Below are positions 1-12,300 of a stretch of DNA of 64,000 nucleotides, piece by piece. The stretch spans positions 8,091,501 to 8,155,500 of the forward strand of contig JAILWY010000016.1 of assembly GCA_022113835.1 (NCBI GenBank). The letters run 5' to 3'. A model generated the notes under the pieces. It did no database searches. It had not been told where the DNA came from and saw nothing but the letters and a program-made list of their open reading frames with translations. How positions within the stretch are numbered: the stretch's first letter is position 1; each line of letters opens with the position of its first letter. A program made the translations under genes and the position numbers. The stretch comes from Atopsyche davidsoni (Eukaryota > Arthropoda > Insecta > Trichoptera > Hydrobiosidae).

Positions 1-26
1 ACACATACAAACACACAAACACACAA
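1..26. repeat. short AC-rich simple repeat
   Basis: An imperfect (AC)n tract opens the window. It lies in the presumed last intron of the gene whose terminal exon starts at 127. Confidence 0.6.
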
Positions 27-126
27 TGGCTATTATTATAGTAGATTATAGTATGATAATTAATTATAGATTATAAACTTTAAGTACGTTTAATTGTTTC
101 AAGCTGATTTATTTGTTTTTTTACAG

Positions 127-255
127 GTATCCCACAATAACTGGCATGAAGCCACAACAGGTGTTTCAAGAAGAGAAATGATTGCGTTAGCGGCAAAATC
201 TCTTGCGACCTTATACAAAAGAGCTCTATTAACATCCTCCGTGCCAAGCAACTGA
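127..255 (+). CDS. terminal coding exon of an unidentified gene
   Basis: A pyrimidine-rich stretch ending in TTTTTTTACAG at 126 forms a good 3' splice site. It is followed by 42 sense codons in phase 0 and a TGA at 253-255; the other two frames close early. The peptide begins VSHNNWHEATTGVSRREM and continues with an amphipathic, Ala/Leu/Lys-rich helix-like segment (IALAAKSLATLYKRAL), then a short polar tail. Candidate polyadenylation signals follow at 555-560 and 728-733. I do not recognise the family. The rest of the gene lies left of the window. The call rests on the splice site, the open frame and the protein-like composition, so it could be a chance open frame. Confidence 0.55.
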   Translation, partial: VSHNNWHEATTGVSRREMIALAAKSLATLYKRALLTSSVPSN

Positions 256-3200
256 CTCTCAAATTTTTACTCCATCGTATAAGCCCATAGTATAATTTAT
301 TTTAAAATTCAACCTGTTATCTACACCAAATCAACTGACAATCTGGAACCAATAAAAGTTCTCAAATTTCAAGAAATGTTAGATTCCAACAAATATACAT
401 ATATTATTTAAAAATAATTGTTATTTAAATATATTATTTAGTTATTACTTTAACATTATGATTACAAAATTAAAGCCAATCTCAGTTATTATGCGTAAAG
501 CATATTTTTTTAATTTTTAAATATTAAAGCATAGTGTTTATTGACGATTATTTTAATAAATATTTATATATTTTTATTTTTGTTACATTTTTAGCTGTCT
601 ATGTCCTTGCTGTAGTTATTATGTAAAGAATATTCTATTGATACAAATTGATGCTCAGTGTCTTGCTGAATATTTATAAATTGAATATATTATATTTCAA
701 AGCTGTGTGTATAGATGTGTCTAAAGAAATAAAAATACATGATTATCATAATTTATATATATATGTACGGTAAAGGCGTACAGTAAAGGCATTCAATGCA
801 TCAAAATCTGAATATTTGTATAATTTAATTTTGGTATTAAGAGCCAAGGACCCCCTTGATTATATTATCATTTATTTTTCTTAAGTAATTACAGAATAGA
901 GATTTAATCGTAAAGTTACTAGGATTATCATTTTTGTAGGTTTCTATTGAAAAATTATTTAATAAATCTTGTAAAAATCAGCTCATTATTTGAAAAAACT
1001 GTATTAAATCATTTTTATGGAAAAAAATCATTAACTAATTTTATAATTCAATTGGATAAGATATGTAATGACAATTCTGCATGCATTTATTTTTCAAAGT
1101 GACCAGTTTCACCAACACACTAACTAAGCTGATATCTTATTATGGAATCTGATTGAAAGTTCTGTCTAAAGCTGCTAGTCCGGACTATTAGAGAAACAGG
1201 TTGCATCAATAAATTATATACACATGGGAATCCCTGTAGTTTTTACCAGTTGTTTGCCATCATCAACACATAAAAGTGGATGAGCATTTATTGAATCTCC
1301 CGTGTGTTTTTTTTTAATTAGCTAAACCAATATTTAGTATTTATTATGACAGTGTATTTTTAAAAATGTATCGATGCTAGATTTGTTTATTTTCTTTTAT
1401 GAATGACAACCCATTCGCCTCCACAGCCTGTTTTTCTACTTCATTTGACAGCAAATTAACAAACTTGTCATTTTTTTTATGTACACTAGATATTTTATCT
1501 TTTTTTTTATTATGTAAATTCTATTGTTAACATTTTTTTGTCTATTTCATATTAAAATTCTTTGCACATTCTCAAATTACCACAAACCAGTCGCTCGCCT
1601 ATACAGAAGTTTCAGAACTCGCAGTGTCAAACAAAAAAATGAAAATCTCTGAATAATTTTAATTTAGAAAATTTTTCTTTGTGCGGTTAAAGCACACTAT
1701 TAACTACATTTTTTTTTAAAGAAAGTTTTAATCAATCATGACTTTTAAAAAAAAAAAAATAAGGTGATAGAAAGTATCTTTCTCAAAAACCCAATATAAA
1801 AAAGTAGGACAACTGATACAGGCTCTCCTATTTTCAAATGAGACCATTAATTTTGAATATTGTATTATTAATGTGCTACCATACCATATAAATTTTATAA
1901 ACGAGTCACCTTCAAAACAAACTATATTTGTAAACCAAACTTGTTTTACTCGTTCAATTCATTGATAGAATTTTCTTTAAAATTTGATACAGATCTTTTT
2001 ACTTCAAAATTACTTGTGTATATCAATGGGTTGAGGTCCAAATAAATATAAAAGAAGGTTAAATTAATTGATAGCACATTTTTCAATTGTGAATGAGCTA
2101 TAAACTTTGCAAACCACTTTAAATTAAATAAATTAAAATTGTTTCTTAAATTTAACATTTTAAAAACATTTTGCACTTTTCATGGTACAAAGTGGCAACT
2201 GTTCGAGGGGTCGGTAAAATAATAACTGCTCTTATAGATCTATTATGGTATATTTTGCTTTTTGAAATAACATTTTATGCAATCTTTGTGATGTATTTAG
2301 CAGCTTGTTAATCATTGTTAATTTAACTATCGATCATCCAGAACTTAACAGCAAATTTTTTCAATGCTCGACTACCCACTGGTTAATTTTACTGAAGCAA
2401 TTATTTATGAGTTTTCTATATGATTCAAAAATTCGGTCAAACTTTACTAGGATTCTCCATTAAAATCTTATATATAATATCTAAAAAATCTTAATTTACA
2501 ACATCTAATTGTTACGACTTGATCCAACCATGAGTAACTTTGTATTTGTTTTCTATGGTAGTTATTGAAATGATGAAGGATGATTTTATATTGTAACAGT
2601 TATTCTGGACTTCCACTAGGAGTCAGGGGCTAAAGATCATTTCATCAGTTAATCCCTACTGATAATTGTTCCATTTAATTGAGAAAAGGATTGCTCCTAA
2701 TATCACGGTGTGCATCTTGCAAGATATGATTTTAATTGGACTATTTTAATAAATAATATTGTTTTTTTCTATATATGTTAAATAAAATAATATATTCTTA
2801 CGATACCACGACTTTATTTAATCAATGAGACAGGCACATTCAATGGTATAGGACATTAAATAAAATTTTGTTTTATTTAAATATAGAGGACCTACCCACT
2901 AAACATCATAAAAGTCACTAAGGATAATTGTAACATAAATACTGCAAAAATGAAAATTGAAGAGGTATTGCATACATTTTCAAACTCAAAATATTACAAA
3001 ATACATTCATTTCTCATTGAGTAAAAAAATTAAAAAGAGTTATCACTATTTTTTATTTTATGGGGGGACGTCGATTCATACATTACCAGGGGGTCTGATT
3101 TTACAAATATAACTCTGTTTGTTCTACTCGGTGCATAGCATATAGACTTAAATGATTTCTCAAACCCTAACTTACTAATATTTTACTTAGTTTTATAGTT

Positions 3201-3807
3201 TCTTTTCTCTCTGAGTATAAGATTAAAAAACCATGTTTTTTTCTTACGACAGAATCAATTTTATTTAGTATTGATTTATGATACATTCAGTTGTGAGCCA
3301 AGTTAATATTACCTATACTCACAATATTTTTTATTTTATTAATATTCTCTATAAATATTTTTATTTCTTGTTAAGATATTATTGATAATGACAAATAATT
3401 ATAAGTAATTGAACAAATTTATTATTATTATTATATAGTTATTCTAACAGAAGTGTGAATAATTGTATAAAATGTTCCATCACAGCCATACATTGTTACG
3501 ATGATACCAAACACATTGAACTTGACTAAATCTAAATTAATTTTTTTTACCAAATTGTCATATAGATAAATCATTATTGAGTATGTACACTGTTTTTTTT
3601 TTAGCACGAGTAATAATGAATTATTTTATTATTGAAAAATGTTTTTAATATTGTTTCAACTTATTACTTTTTGACAGGATTAAAAATATTAAATGATAAA
3701 ACTAAAAAATATTATAGCGGAATTCCACCAAGTACTTTCTGTTAAAAATAGTATGTTTAATGATTTATTGAAATATGCATCTAGAATAATTTCTTTGTGG
3801 AGTAGAG
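256..3807. other. 3' UTR and AT-rich intergenic DNA
   Basis: The first part is probably the 3' UTR of the preceding exon, with AATAAA at 555-560 and 728-733. The rest is AT-rich, with many homopolymer runs and no open frame, splice-flanked exon or RNA gene that I could support. Confidence 0.5.
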
Positions 3808-4125
3808 GCCTGAATACTTAAGACAGCTACGATGCGAAGAATTGAGCCGTTTGAAGTGTGGCTTTATAGGAGAATCCTTAAAATATCATGGGTTGGCCGC
3901 GTCACAAATGAGAGATTCTTGCACGGAGTGTGCTAAGAAAGAGGTAAAACCACCATGACTGACCATGGTAAAAAAGTGTAAGGTATCCTATTTTGGCCAT
4001 ATTTTTCGAAAAAATAAATTAAGCCTAGATGGTCCAAGGATAAAGGGCCACTGTAAGGAGGAAACGCCAGTGGCTGGAAGTCGGAGAACGGTGAAATGGT
4101 CACCAACCTCCTCTCAGGAGAGGCA
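3808..4125 (+). mobile_element. decayed non-LTR retrotransposon fragment (RTE-like, C-terminal RT region)
   Basis: From 3808 one frame reads A-stop-ILKTATMRRIEPFEVWLYRRI, then LKISWVGRVTNERFL. This is the typical C-terminal sequence after the reverse-transcriptase domain of RTE-type elements (pattern: R-R-x-E-x-F-E-x-W-x-Y-R-R-x-L-x-I-S-W-x-x-x-V-T-N-E). After a frameshift and a stop, the frame starting at 3965 continues with VKKCKVSYFGHIFRKNKL, which matches the next block (K-K-R-K-x-x-Y-F-G-H-I-x-R) of the same proteins. The internal stop, the +1 shift between the blocks and the missing upstream endonuclease and RT core show a dead 5'-truncated copy. The clade assignment is from memory of the motif, not from a search. 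Confidence 0.7.
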
Positions 4126-4719
4126 CTTGAAGAAGATGCAGAATACAAATATTCATTTATTGTTATATTTTATAGAAATTTCAGATACCTAAGCAAAAAT
4201 TCTAAGTTGATTAAGCCTAATGAGGAGTAAATAATTAATTTTAAATCGGCTCACCCCAACCGGGGCCTCTTAAACAAATAGGAGTATATAAATAAAGAGT
4301 ATGAGGTATTTTCTCCTTTATTTTGAGGCTATAGTGATATTGACGAAACTGGTTTCCTTGACCAGTAGTGTGTCAAAGTACCTACTTACTTAATTGTTGA
4401 TAGTCAATAAACCGAATTAGAAAACAAAATATTCCCAAAGTAATAAAGCAGGCAAGAACAACGTTTTCATTTATAATTTTAATTATTGTTAAATAAACTG
4501 TTTTGATCGGTCTACTTTTCCAGAGTAACTGTTGGCCAGTGTTTATTCAATAGTTACATTGCCATACAAGTATAAAACAACTGGAAGTTTACGGTGCATA
4601 ATCCATTTTTTTTTATACCTAAGTAGAAGCAAATATCTAAAATTGTAACTAAGCAATTATATTAAAATTAAGAAAATATTTTCATTTAATATCAGCAGCC
4701 AAATAATATTGAGGAGCTG
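4126..4719. other. intergenic DNA upstream of HMG-CoA synthase
   Basis: AT-rich sequence with no supported gene. A short GC patch around 4250-4270 may be the tail of the adjacent retroelement fragment. Confidence 0.4.
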
Positions 4720-5383
4720 TTTTCCGCGTTCGCGATAGTCACATATTTATTAGCACGTTTATCTGTCAGTCGCTCGTCGAGTCATTCGGCTGCGAGCGGC
4801 TTTTCATTTCAATCCCGTTTTATTCAGTGCGAAGATCGGCAGCGGTCGTGAATTGAAGTCGAATTAGAAACCATCGGGCTCTATAGAAAACTTTTTTTAG
4901 AAACGAACGAGCGTTCCCGTGACTGACGAGGCCCCACTTGCCGACATTACGACACGCGCGGCCGGGATGTCGTAATTTGTAAAGGAGAAAACGAAAATGA
5001 CGGTGAGCGCACACCGCCTGATTGACGAACAATCGAGAGGCATCTTCGGGGAAGGCGCAGAGCTAGCGGTTCTGGCGGCTCTGGCAACTCGCACTCGCTC
5101 GGAGCCGGCGTTTATTTCAGTGAGCCTCCCCCTCCGCGGCTCGGCTGACCTACATGCACGCCGCAAAGTAGGCAAGAATTCTCTGAATGCGGAGAGAACT
5201 CAAACTCAATTACGCAGCGCGTCGGCAGGCTCAGTGGGTCACCTGCGGCTCCGATAGACGGTCGTCGCTCGTCTCCGCTCGCGGCTAACCTTGATCGTGA
5301 GAGTTTCACTGTCAACGTGGACCGGTACGGCGCTCCGAGTGAATAACCTCCGGAAAGTTTTCGAAAGTAAAACCGCGCTCGAC
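4720..5383 (+). promoter_or_regulatory. CpG-rich promoter/5' UTR region of HMG-CoA synthase
   Basis: Base composition changes sharply at about 4720, from AT-rich to GC- and CpG-rich, and this continues into the coding region. It fits a promoter plus 5' UTR. An upstream ATG in good context (aaaATGA) at 4997 opens an 86-codon frame that closes at 5257, before the true start. A potential splice donor ACG|GTGAGC lies at 5002/5003, so a 5' UTR intron is possible. The transcription start cannot be placed from sequence alone. Confidence 0.5.
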
Positions 5384-6760
5384 ATGGGACAGTGGCCCGA
5401 AAACGTCGGCGTTCTCGCCATCGAGATGATCTTCCCGTCCCAATATGTCGACCAGACCGAGCTGGAGGGGTACGACGGAGTCTCCGCCGGGAAATACACC
5501 GTCGGCTTGGGACAGGGCAAGATGGGCTTCTGCTCTGACAGAGAGGACATCAACTCTCTCTGTCTCACCGTTCTTCACAAGCTGATGGAGAAGAATGGTC
5601 TAGATTTTAAGGATATTGGCCATCTAGAAGTGGGCACGGAGACCATCATCGACAAGAGCAAGAGTGTCAAGACGGTGCTCATGCAGCTGTTTGAACCTTA
5701 CGGCCTCACCGATATTGAGGGTATCGATACCACTAACGCCTGCTACGGAGGCACGGCTGCCCTCTTCAACGCCTTGAACTGGGTAGAGTCATCCGCTTGG
5801 GACGGACGGCACGCTGTAGTTATTTCTGGAGACATAGCAGTGTACGCCAAAGGCAGCGCTCGTCCTACTGGGGGTGCTGGCGCAGTAGCGCTACTCATTG
5901 GCCCAGGAGCCCCGATCGTGTTTGACCGTGGAGTGCGTTCTACGTTCATGAGGCATGCGTATGATTTTTACAAACCAGACCTATCTTCCGAGTACCCTAT
6001 CGTCGATGGCAAGTTGTCTATTCAGTGCTACCTGGATGCTCTTGATCAGTGTTATAAGTTATACCGAAAGAAGGCTGGCGCAAAAGATGCCAAAAATATT
6101 GGTTTGGAGAGTATGAGCGCCATGTTATTCCACTCTCCGTACTGCAAGTTGGTTCAGAAATCACTGGCGAGACTTGTTCTAAATGATTTTCTCCTGACTC
6201 CAGATGCCGAGAAAGATTCCAAGTATCCTGGTCTAGGCAAATTTAAAGATGTCAAGCTAGAAGAAACGTACACGGATAGAGATGTAGAGAAGGCTTTCAT
6301 GACACTGAGTCAGGAAACATTCAATGAGAAGACTAAACCCTCCCTTCTGCTCGCCAATCAAGTAGGAAACATGTATACATCCTCTGTGTACGGAAGTTTT
6401 GTATCATTGCTAGCTAGTAAAAGTGCTTCAGAACTGGCAGGAAAAAGAATCGGCTTCTTCAGTTACGGATCAGGGTTAGCTTCCTCCATGTTTTCTGTGT
6501 CCATCAACATGGATTCGAAGAAGGATTCCCACTTGGAGCGATTAATAGAGAGCCTCGGCGATGTTGCCCCTCTGCTGGAGAAGAGGCTGAAGATGTCTCC
6601 GGAAGAATTCAACGAAATAATGGAGATCAGGGAAAAAAATTGTCATGCCGCTCCTTACAAACCTGTGGGGTCTGTGGAGGCTCTATTTCCTGGCACTTAT
6701 TACTTGGAGAGTATTGATGAAGCGCACCGAAGAACTTACCGCAGGACTCCCAAAAAATAA
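5384..6760 (+). CDS. HMGCS: hydroxymethylglutaryl-CoA synthase (cytosolic type), intronless
   Basis: This 458-residue protein condenses acetyl-CoA with acetoacetyl-CoA to HMG-CoA, the step before HMG-CoA reductase in the mevalonate pathway. In insects that pathway feeds juvenile hormone and other isoprenoids. The catalytic residues are visible: Glu86 in VGTETIID, the nucleophile Cys120 in [18 protein letters not shown] and His250 in [12 protein letters not shown]. Other family blocks are [11 protein letters not shown] (164-174), [11 protein letters not shown] (189-199) and [12 protein letters not shown] (360-371). The ATG at 5384 is chosen because [10 protein letters not shown] matches the usual N-terminus, with no organelle-targeting leader. 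The frame stays open upstream to 5291 but has no other ATG there. The whole CDS is one exon. The length is normal and no lesion is seen. Confidence 0.97.
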   Translation: MGQWPENVGVLAIEMIFPSQYVDQTELEGYDGVSAGKYTVGLGQGKMGFCSDREDINSLCLTVLHKLMEKNGLDFKDIGHLEVGTETIIDKSKSVKTVLMQLFEPYGLTDIEGIDTTNACYGGTAALFNALNWVESSAWDGRHAVVISGDIAVYAKGSARPTGGAGAVALLIGPGAPIVFDRGVRSTFMRHAYDFYKPDLSSEYPIVDGKLSIQCYLDALDQCYKLYRKKAGAKDAKNIGLESMSAMLFHSPYCKLVQKSLARLVLNDFLLTPDAEKDSKYPGLGKFKDVKLEETYTDRDVEKAFMTLSQETFNEKTKPSLLLANQVGNMYTSSVYGSFVSLLASKSASELAGKRIGFFSYGSGLASSMFSVSINMDSKKDSHLERLIESLGDVAPLLEKRLKMSPEEFNEIMEIREKNCHAAPYKPVGSVEALFPGTYYLESIDEAHRRTYRRTPKK

Positions 6761-6992
6761 TCTGTTATAGAACTAAAAAATATATCATTGTTACGGAAAC
6801 AATGGTGACAGGGTTTTAGTCTAATACTAATTTTGGGTATGGGTGAAAGTTGGTTGCATTTTGTACTAGCAAATTTAGGGATATTTTTATAAAAATTTAA
6901 AGTTGACATCTCTAATAACTATCACAACGGGAGCATGAAGAAAGCGGATGAATTTTCAGCATTTAAAAACGGACGTTAGTATGGGTTGTGAT

Positions 6993-6998
6993 AATAAA
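6993..6998 (+). promoter_or_regulatory. candidate polyadenylation signal of HMG-CoA synthase
   Basis: AATAAA lies 232 bp after the TAA stop on the same strand. Cleavage shortly downstream would give a normal 3' UTR. Other AT-rich hexamers follow, so use of this one is inferred. Confidence 0.45.
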
Positions 6999-9126
6999 TT
7001 TCCCTTCAATTGTTAACTTATTAATTTGTACTTTCCGTATTATTTGTTTTACTTATTTTATTATTGTTGTTTTCATAATTGTTAAATTATGTTGTATTTG
7101 TTATGCACTGAGAGAATGTATTTATATGAAAAAAGTGACATATTCCAATTAGAAATCATGACTTCGGTGTTTTCAATTAATGTGGAGCATTGCTTCGTGC
7201 TTTTTATGCATTGTCAGTACGAATGTTGAAGTTTTTATAAATCCGTATATTTTAATAGTGAACGAAATTTATAACATTTTTTTATTGCTAAATCATCTTT
7301 GAGGGTGATGATGACTAACTTGTACATTATTGTTGTAAACAATTAAATGTAGTTTTATCAATTTCTACACACCATAATACTCTAGTAAGCTGATACCAGT
7401 TATATTTTATACTCAATATATCAATAGTCAACCTTAGTGTTTGTACCTTCAAACAGCTATTGTTTTATGTATTGACAAATTTTATCATACCACTTATGAG
7501 TAAAAATATAATTTTCACTTTTCAAGTTTGGCAAAATTTACATGAAATCAATAGCTTTAAATAAAAATCTCTTAGAGCAACGCTACTTTTTTTGTTTTTA
7601 TAATACCTCCCAAAACTGATGAAACACTGAAATGACCTTTTCATCCTTCACCGCATTCCAACCAAACCACAATATACATAAATCATCAATGCTCTTTAGA
7701 AAGTAAACTTCTTATGATATGCTGTTGATTGATGAAAAATTTCCCACAAATAATCTTTTATTCTCATTGGACGCTGATTCATTCTAACTTATGTGACAAA
7801 TTTAGGCATGGAGTGACATTCAGGCCATGAAGAATATGAGTAATTTGTATTCTTAAACTCGGTATTTTAAAGATCGAAGATTTCTAATATTGCTTTGAGT
7901 GCATTAGTGCGGAAATCTTTTCTAATTAACAATTTTTAAAAAATCCTTAAATTAATTAGACTTCTAAGTTTTTTTTATTTATCATGAGTGACATAAATTA
8001 GCACAAAAACACCTATGTCAAATGTTTTCAAGAAAAATTAATTGTAATTCATTCATATTTTTCATTCGTTTTGTTTTCCCATTCCCCTCAAACTATCTAA
8101 AATTATTTCACACCACACTCTAACCTCAACTGACTGGATATTTACTCGGATAGCCACTCTTATTTTTGGCAGTTTGTTTACTGTAAAGTACTAGCAGATG
8201 CCACATTACAAATAATAAAGGTCAGAGGAGGGTTAATAAAACAAATAAGGAAGAACATATAATTTATTTTTCATCAAACAAACAATCAAGTATTCATTTT
8301 TACAACCGACGGGAATAGTCACAAAACGGTGAACTTGTAGAAAATTACATCTGAAAAATAAATATATGTACAAATTAATCAGTTTTACTATAAAATAAAA
8401 TTTTAAGTTTCGCAACAAAATGCGAACTAGTAACTCAACTAGCGGCAAAAATAATCGCTTTCATAACATATGTTAAATCTGACTACTGAGAATGCCGCCA
8501 CTGTGTATATTTTTTTATTATTTAAATACTATCAACTTAGTATTCTTAAAAAAATATTTGGCGAATTTATGAATGAGCTGTGAATAAATTTAAATAACTA
8601 CTATAGTTCATTCATGAATCAAATTAAACTAATGATTTTTTTATTCAGATAGACGATTATTAATATTTATTATGTAAATATCACTGGATAAGATGTCTTC
8701 GTTTGAATGAACGGATTAAATTTATAAACATTATCATCTTAAAAAAATATTTAATTTGGTATTTCGAACTTTCTGGTTGTGCTTTGCAAGCTATTGCGAA
8801 TATCTGACTGAAATCACAAGTATCTTCAATCGGTGCATGCTTAAAAGATCTCTTACATCTTACGTGGGTGTCAACTTGTAGAGTCGCTAAATAATTTGAT
8901 ATTGATACCATATGGATTCTTACTTTTGTGCTATAAATCGTTCATGTAATATAAATGTATGCCTGTAGTCACAATTGGCCATTGCTAACCACCCCGATCA
9001 GCTTGAGTTGTAAACACTAAGCACTCGGTTGAGTTGGAGAAGCATCTACTTGAACCACGAAGTCATATCTCGAGATGTCATTTAAAAATATTACAAATAA
9101 GCTGCAGTAAAGAATGAATGCAATAA
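6999..9126. other. AT-rich convergent intergenic region
   Basis: This lies between the 3' ends of HMG-CoA synthase (+) and the first GH27 gene (-). It is AT-rich, and the longest open frames (70-76 codons) resemble no protein and lack codon structure. No gene is supported. Confidence 0.5.
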
Positions 9127-9136
9127 TTTATTTATT
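9127..9136 (-). promoter_or_regulatory. candidate polyadenylation signal of first GH27 gene
   Basis: Two overlapping AATAAA hexamers on the minus strand (TTTATTTATT on plus) lie about 245 bp beyond the predicted stop codon of the gene ending at 9380. Confidence 0.4.
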
Positions 9137-9379
9137 ATTCTTGAGTATACGTATTCTTTTGTTAACCAGTGATGCAATGATAAATAAATTCATTCACTCG
9201 TGCACAAAATAAATATTATCTTTATACCTTTGGTTTGCCTGTAAACTAAAGGTCATCTTACTCATTAGTGTCGGAGGAAGATAAAAAGTGATTCGGTGAA
9301 TCAATGTGTCAGTGTATGACAACACATGCTACTTATAAATGCAGGAGAAAATCAGTGGGAATTCGCTTAGTCAGTAAAA

Positions 9380-12300
9380 TTATTTTTGACATTTTAAATA
9401 AAACCAACCTAACATGGCCAGCTAATGAAATGTCAAGTTTGTAATGTTGAACAGTTCATATACTATTAAGTTAAGATCGAAATACCAAATTGGTTTGAAT
9501 AACCACATAAGGCATTTTTCAACAAATTCCTTACCCATTGGTTTCACGGTTACTGTCAAGCGATCATTCGAAGTAACATTGCTAATCACCTTTGATGCAA
9601 AGAGATCCTGGACAAAATAAAATTATCAATAAAAAGACATCAATTATCATAAAATTACAAATATGAATAGCCAATTTAATAACGGCTTAGTTATTTTACG
9701 ATCATGATTGAATTAACACTTGAAAATTGGAAAGTTACGAACTTTTTCTCAGTTAGGTTATGTGATTTGACATGGCTTTGAAAATGCTAAATCATAATGG
9801 GGGTTAATTGACAATTGAGATCTAGTGTCTGGCAAAGATATAAACAAAGCAATAACTGGAGACCATAGTGCTGTGCAATTAATTACAGCGAGCATGTGTT
9901 GAACATGACAAAAAATAAATATATCAACTATATTTATAGAATTGGTAAAATGTTGTCAAATAAACAAGTCATGTTATTGTTAATTATTTTCAAAAATAAA
10001 ACCAAGAAAGCGTCTATTGCATTGCAAGCAAAATAAGTTAAAACTTTGATTTCAGACAAAAACAATTGTTTAATTATATAAAGAAATCAAGTATTTCAAA
10101 ACAAACTGAGAATGTAAATGTGAAATATCCTTTTTACATTTTACAATACTTCAGACAAGAAAGACATTGCATTTTTATATAAATTAATTTATACTCATAA
10201 GTGGCTTTGACCTTTTGTGTTTAACTTTGTGCTTGGCCGTAGCAGTGAATGATGAACTAGAGTTCAATGCACTCTTGATATTTACATAAATGATAATTTA
10301 GCCACATAATAATAAATAAATTCTTATCAGTTGAAGAATATGAGCCATTTACTGGCTAAATTTTATATGTAATATTAATCAAGTATCGTGTACACATCCA
10401 CCAAAAATACTCAAATTAGTTACATACGCTCATTTCACTTTTTACCCTAATACTAATAAATTAGCATTCTTATATGCGCTGCTGGATAATGACCTCCAAG
10501 TCACAACAGGCATGGGAAATATTACTAATAACATATCTCGGCTATACATGTAGGTAGGTCGGCAATTTGATAAAAAAAGGTTAAATGGGAAGATTTATTA
10601 TGGCTCTGAATTACTTTTGTGTCACCTAATTTGCCTTGTTGTATAAAGAATAATCGCAAAACTGATTTTAATATTGGTGATAAAAAAAAAAAATAATTGA
10701 TTATCTTACCTGCAAATTATACTCGTCAGGATAGTTTAAACCTAATGAAGAAAGTAAAACTGCGACTGCCTGCTCAACAAAACTATTCATATTTACAAAC
10801 GCCAATACGTATGAACAGTGATCATATTTTACTGGTAAAACTTTTTTATACCAGATTTTAAGATCACCATGGGTGTCCTAGAAAAAAAACAACAATTAAT
10901 TTGATTGATTGATTTTTAAATGGACGTTTAGGCGCAGACCAGCAGAATGAAAAATTTAAAACACCTCATATTTAACTTTGACACATCCCAAGAGTCGGAG
11001 GCTGCGTAGAAGTTTACTATTGTGTAACACAAAATTGCTTTGCATTTATCATATCAGAGACATCTATGGCTGGCATCACAAATGTGCAAAGATTCTACAA
11101 AGATCTCTAGTAAAAGTGTTAACAACCGGTATTTTAATATTCAAGATATATTTTTTTACTGGAGGCTTATTGTGTTAATTTGATAATTTATTAGACATGA
11201 TTTTTATCATCATTTTATATCTTAATATTCACCCTAGTCATTCCTCCTTGCAGTCCGAGTGGATCTTGATTGACAGCAATTACTTCTAAATTTAATAATA
11301 TTTCTTTCATTTCTTCTGGAATGTTAGGCAGATCATTGGACATAATCAAAGGTGCGGCCAATATTGCCCAAATGGCCATTTGAATTCTACATTGGCCCAC
11401 ATTTAAGCCAGGATTGCCAATCATCAACTAAAACCGAGAATAAAGACACATTGTAATTTTAAGCACTGCATTTCGATTTTGGTATTTTTTAAATTATAAT
11501 AAATCTTAATAATGATTTTTCTGTCAGTAAAATTACATGACTGAAAATAGCGAACAATTGAATAATTATTTTTGTCATTAATTACCATGTCCGGGTCATT
11601 CCAATGTCCAGGGCCAGCGTATGAAGCCATTCTTTCGTGATTGCTTCCATAATAAAGAATAGTATTCTTCAACGACTCCCAGGAACTCTCAATATCATGA
11701 TAATTCCTCCACAGATTACACGTTTTCTGTATTTCTTTGTAGTTTGGCTAGAAATTAACAAAATTGTAAATTGCATGCATTCAGCTTTTGTGCGGACTGA
11801 CCAGCACCCGGACCTCCTTTGGATTAATAAACACCCATCTTACATAGTGGTATCTTCATTTAGAATTGGTGATAAAAAGTATTAAGGTCTTAGGTGTATT
11901 GTGCTTTGAGGTTTTATGATGTTATTTTTATATATAAAATCCTACTTATATGACACAAACAATATTTATTTTGTATTTGTCAAAAAAATAATAAGTTTCA
12001 CATTTTATCAAAGTGCATTAGTGATAGTGAAGTAAATAAAAGTACTTTACCATTATACCAATAATGTGTTCCTGATAATATGGCCAGCTACACGAGAACA
12101 CCATTGGTCGTTTTGTATTATTCAGTGCATGACCAAATTTTGGATAACCTTAAAATGTAAATAGGTTTATAGCGTTATATTAAAAAATCGGCCAGCTCGT
12201 TGGCTCAGTGACTTGAGCAGCACACTTTTAAATCAGAGATCAAATTCCAATTCAGGTGAATTCCACACTAATGTACTGGGGTCAGTTGTTTTTGATCCGA

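Noticed and set aside
3933..4148. Minus-strand 71-codon frame over the retroelement fragment
   Set aside because: It is the antisense of the RTE-like relic, whose motifs are on the plus strand.
5291..5383. Extended N-terminus for HMG-CoA synthase
   Set aside because: The frame is open but has no ATG before 5384, and the family N-terminus starts at MGQWPENVG.
8681..8911. 76-codon minus-strand frame near GH27 gene A
   Set aside because: It lies beyond the predicted stop and 3' UTR, has no GH27 similarity and no splice acceptor that would join it in phase.
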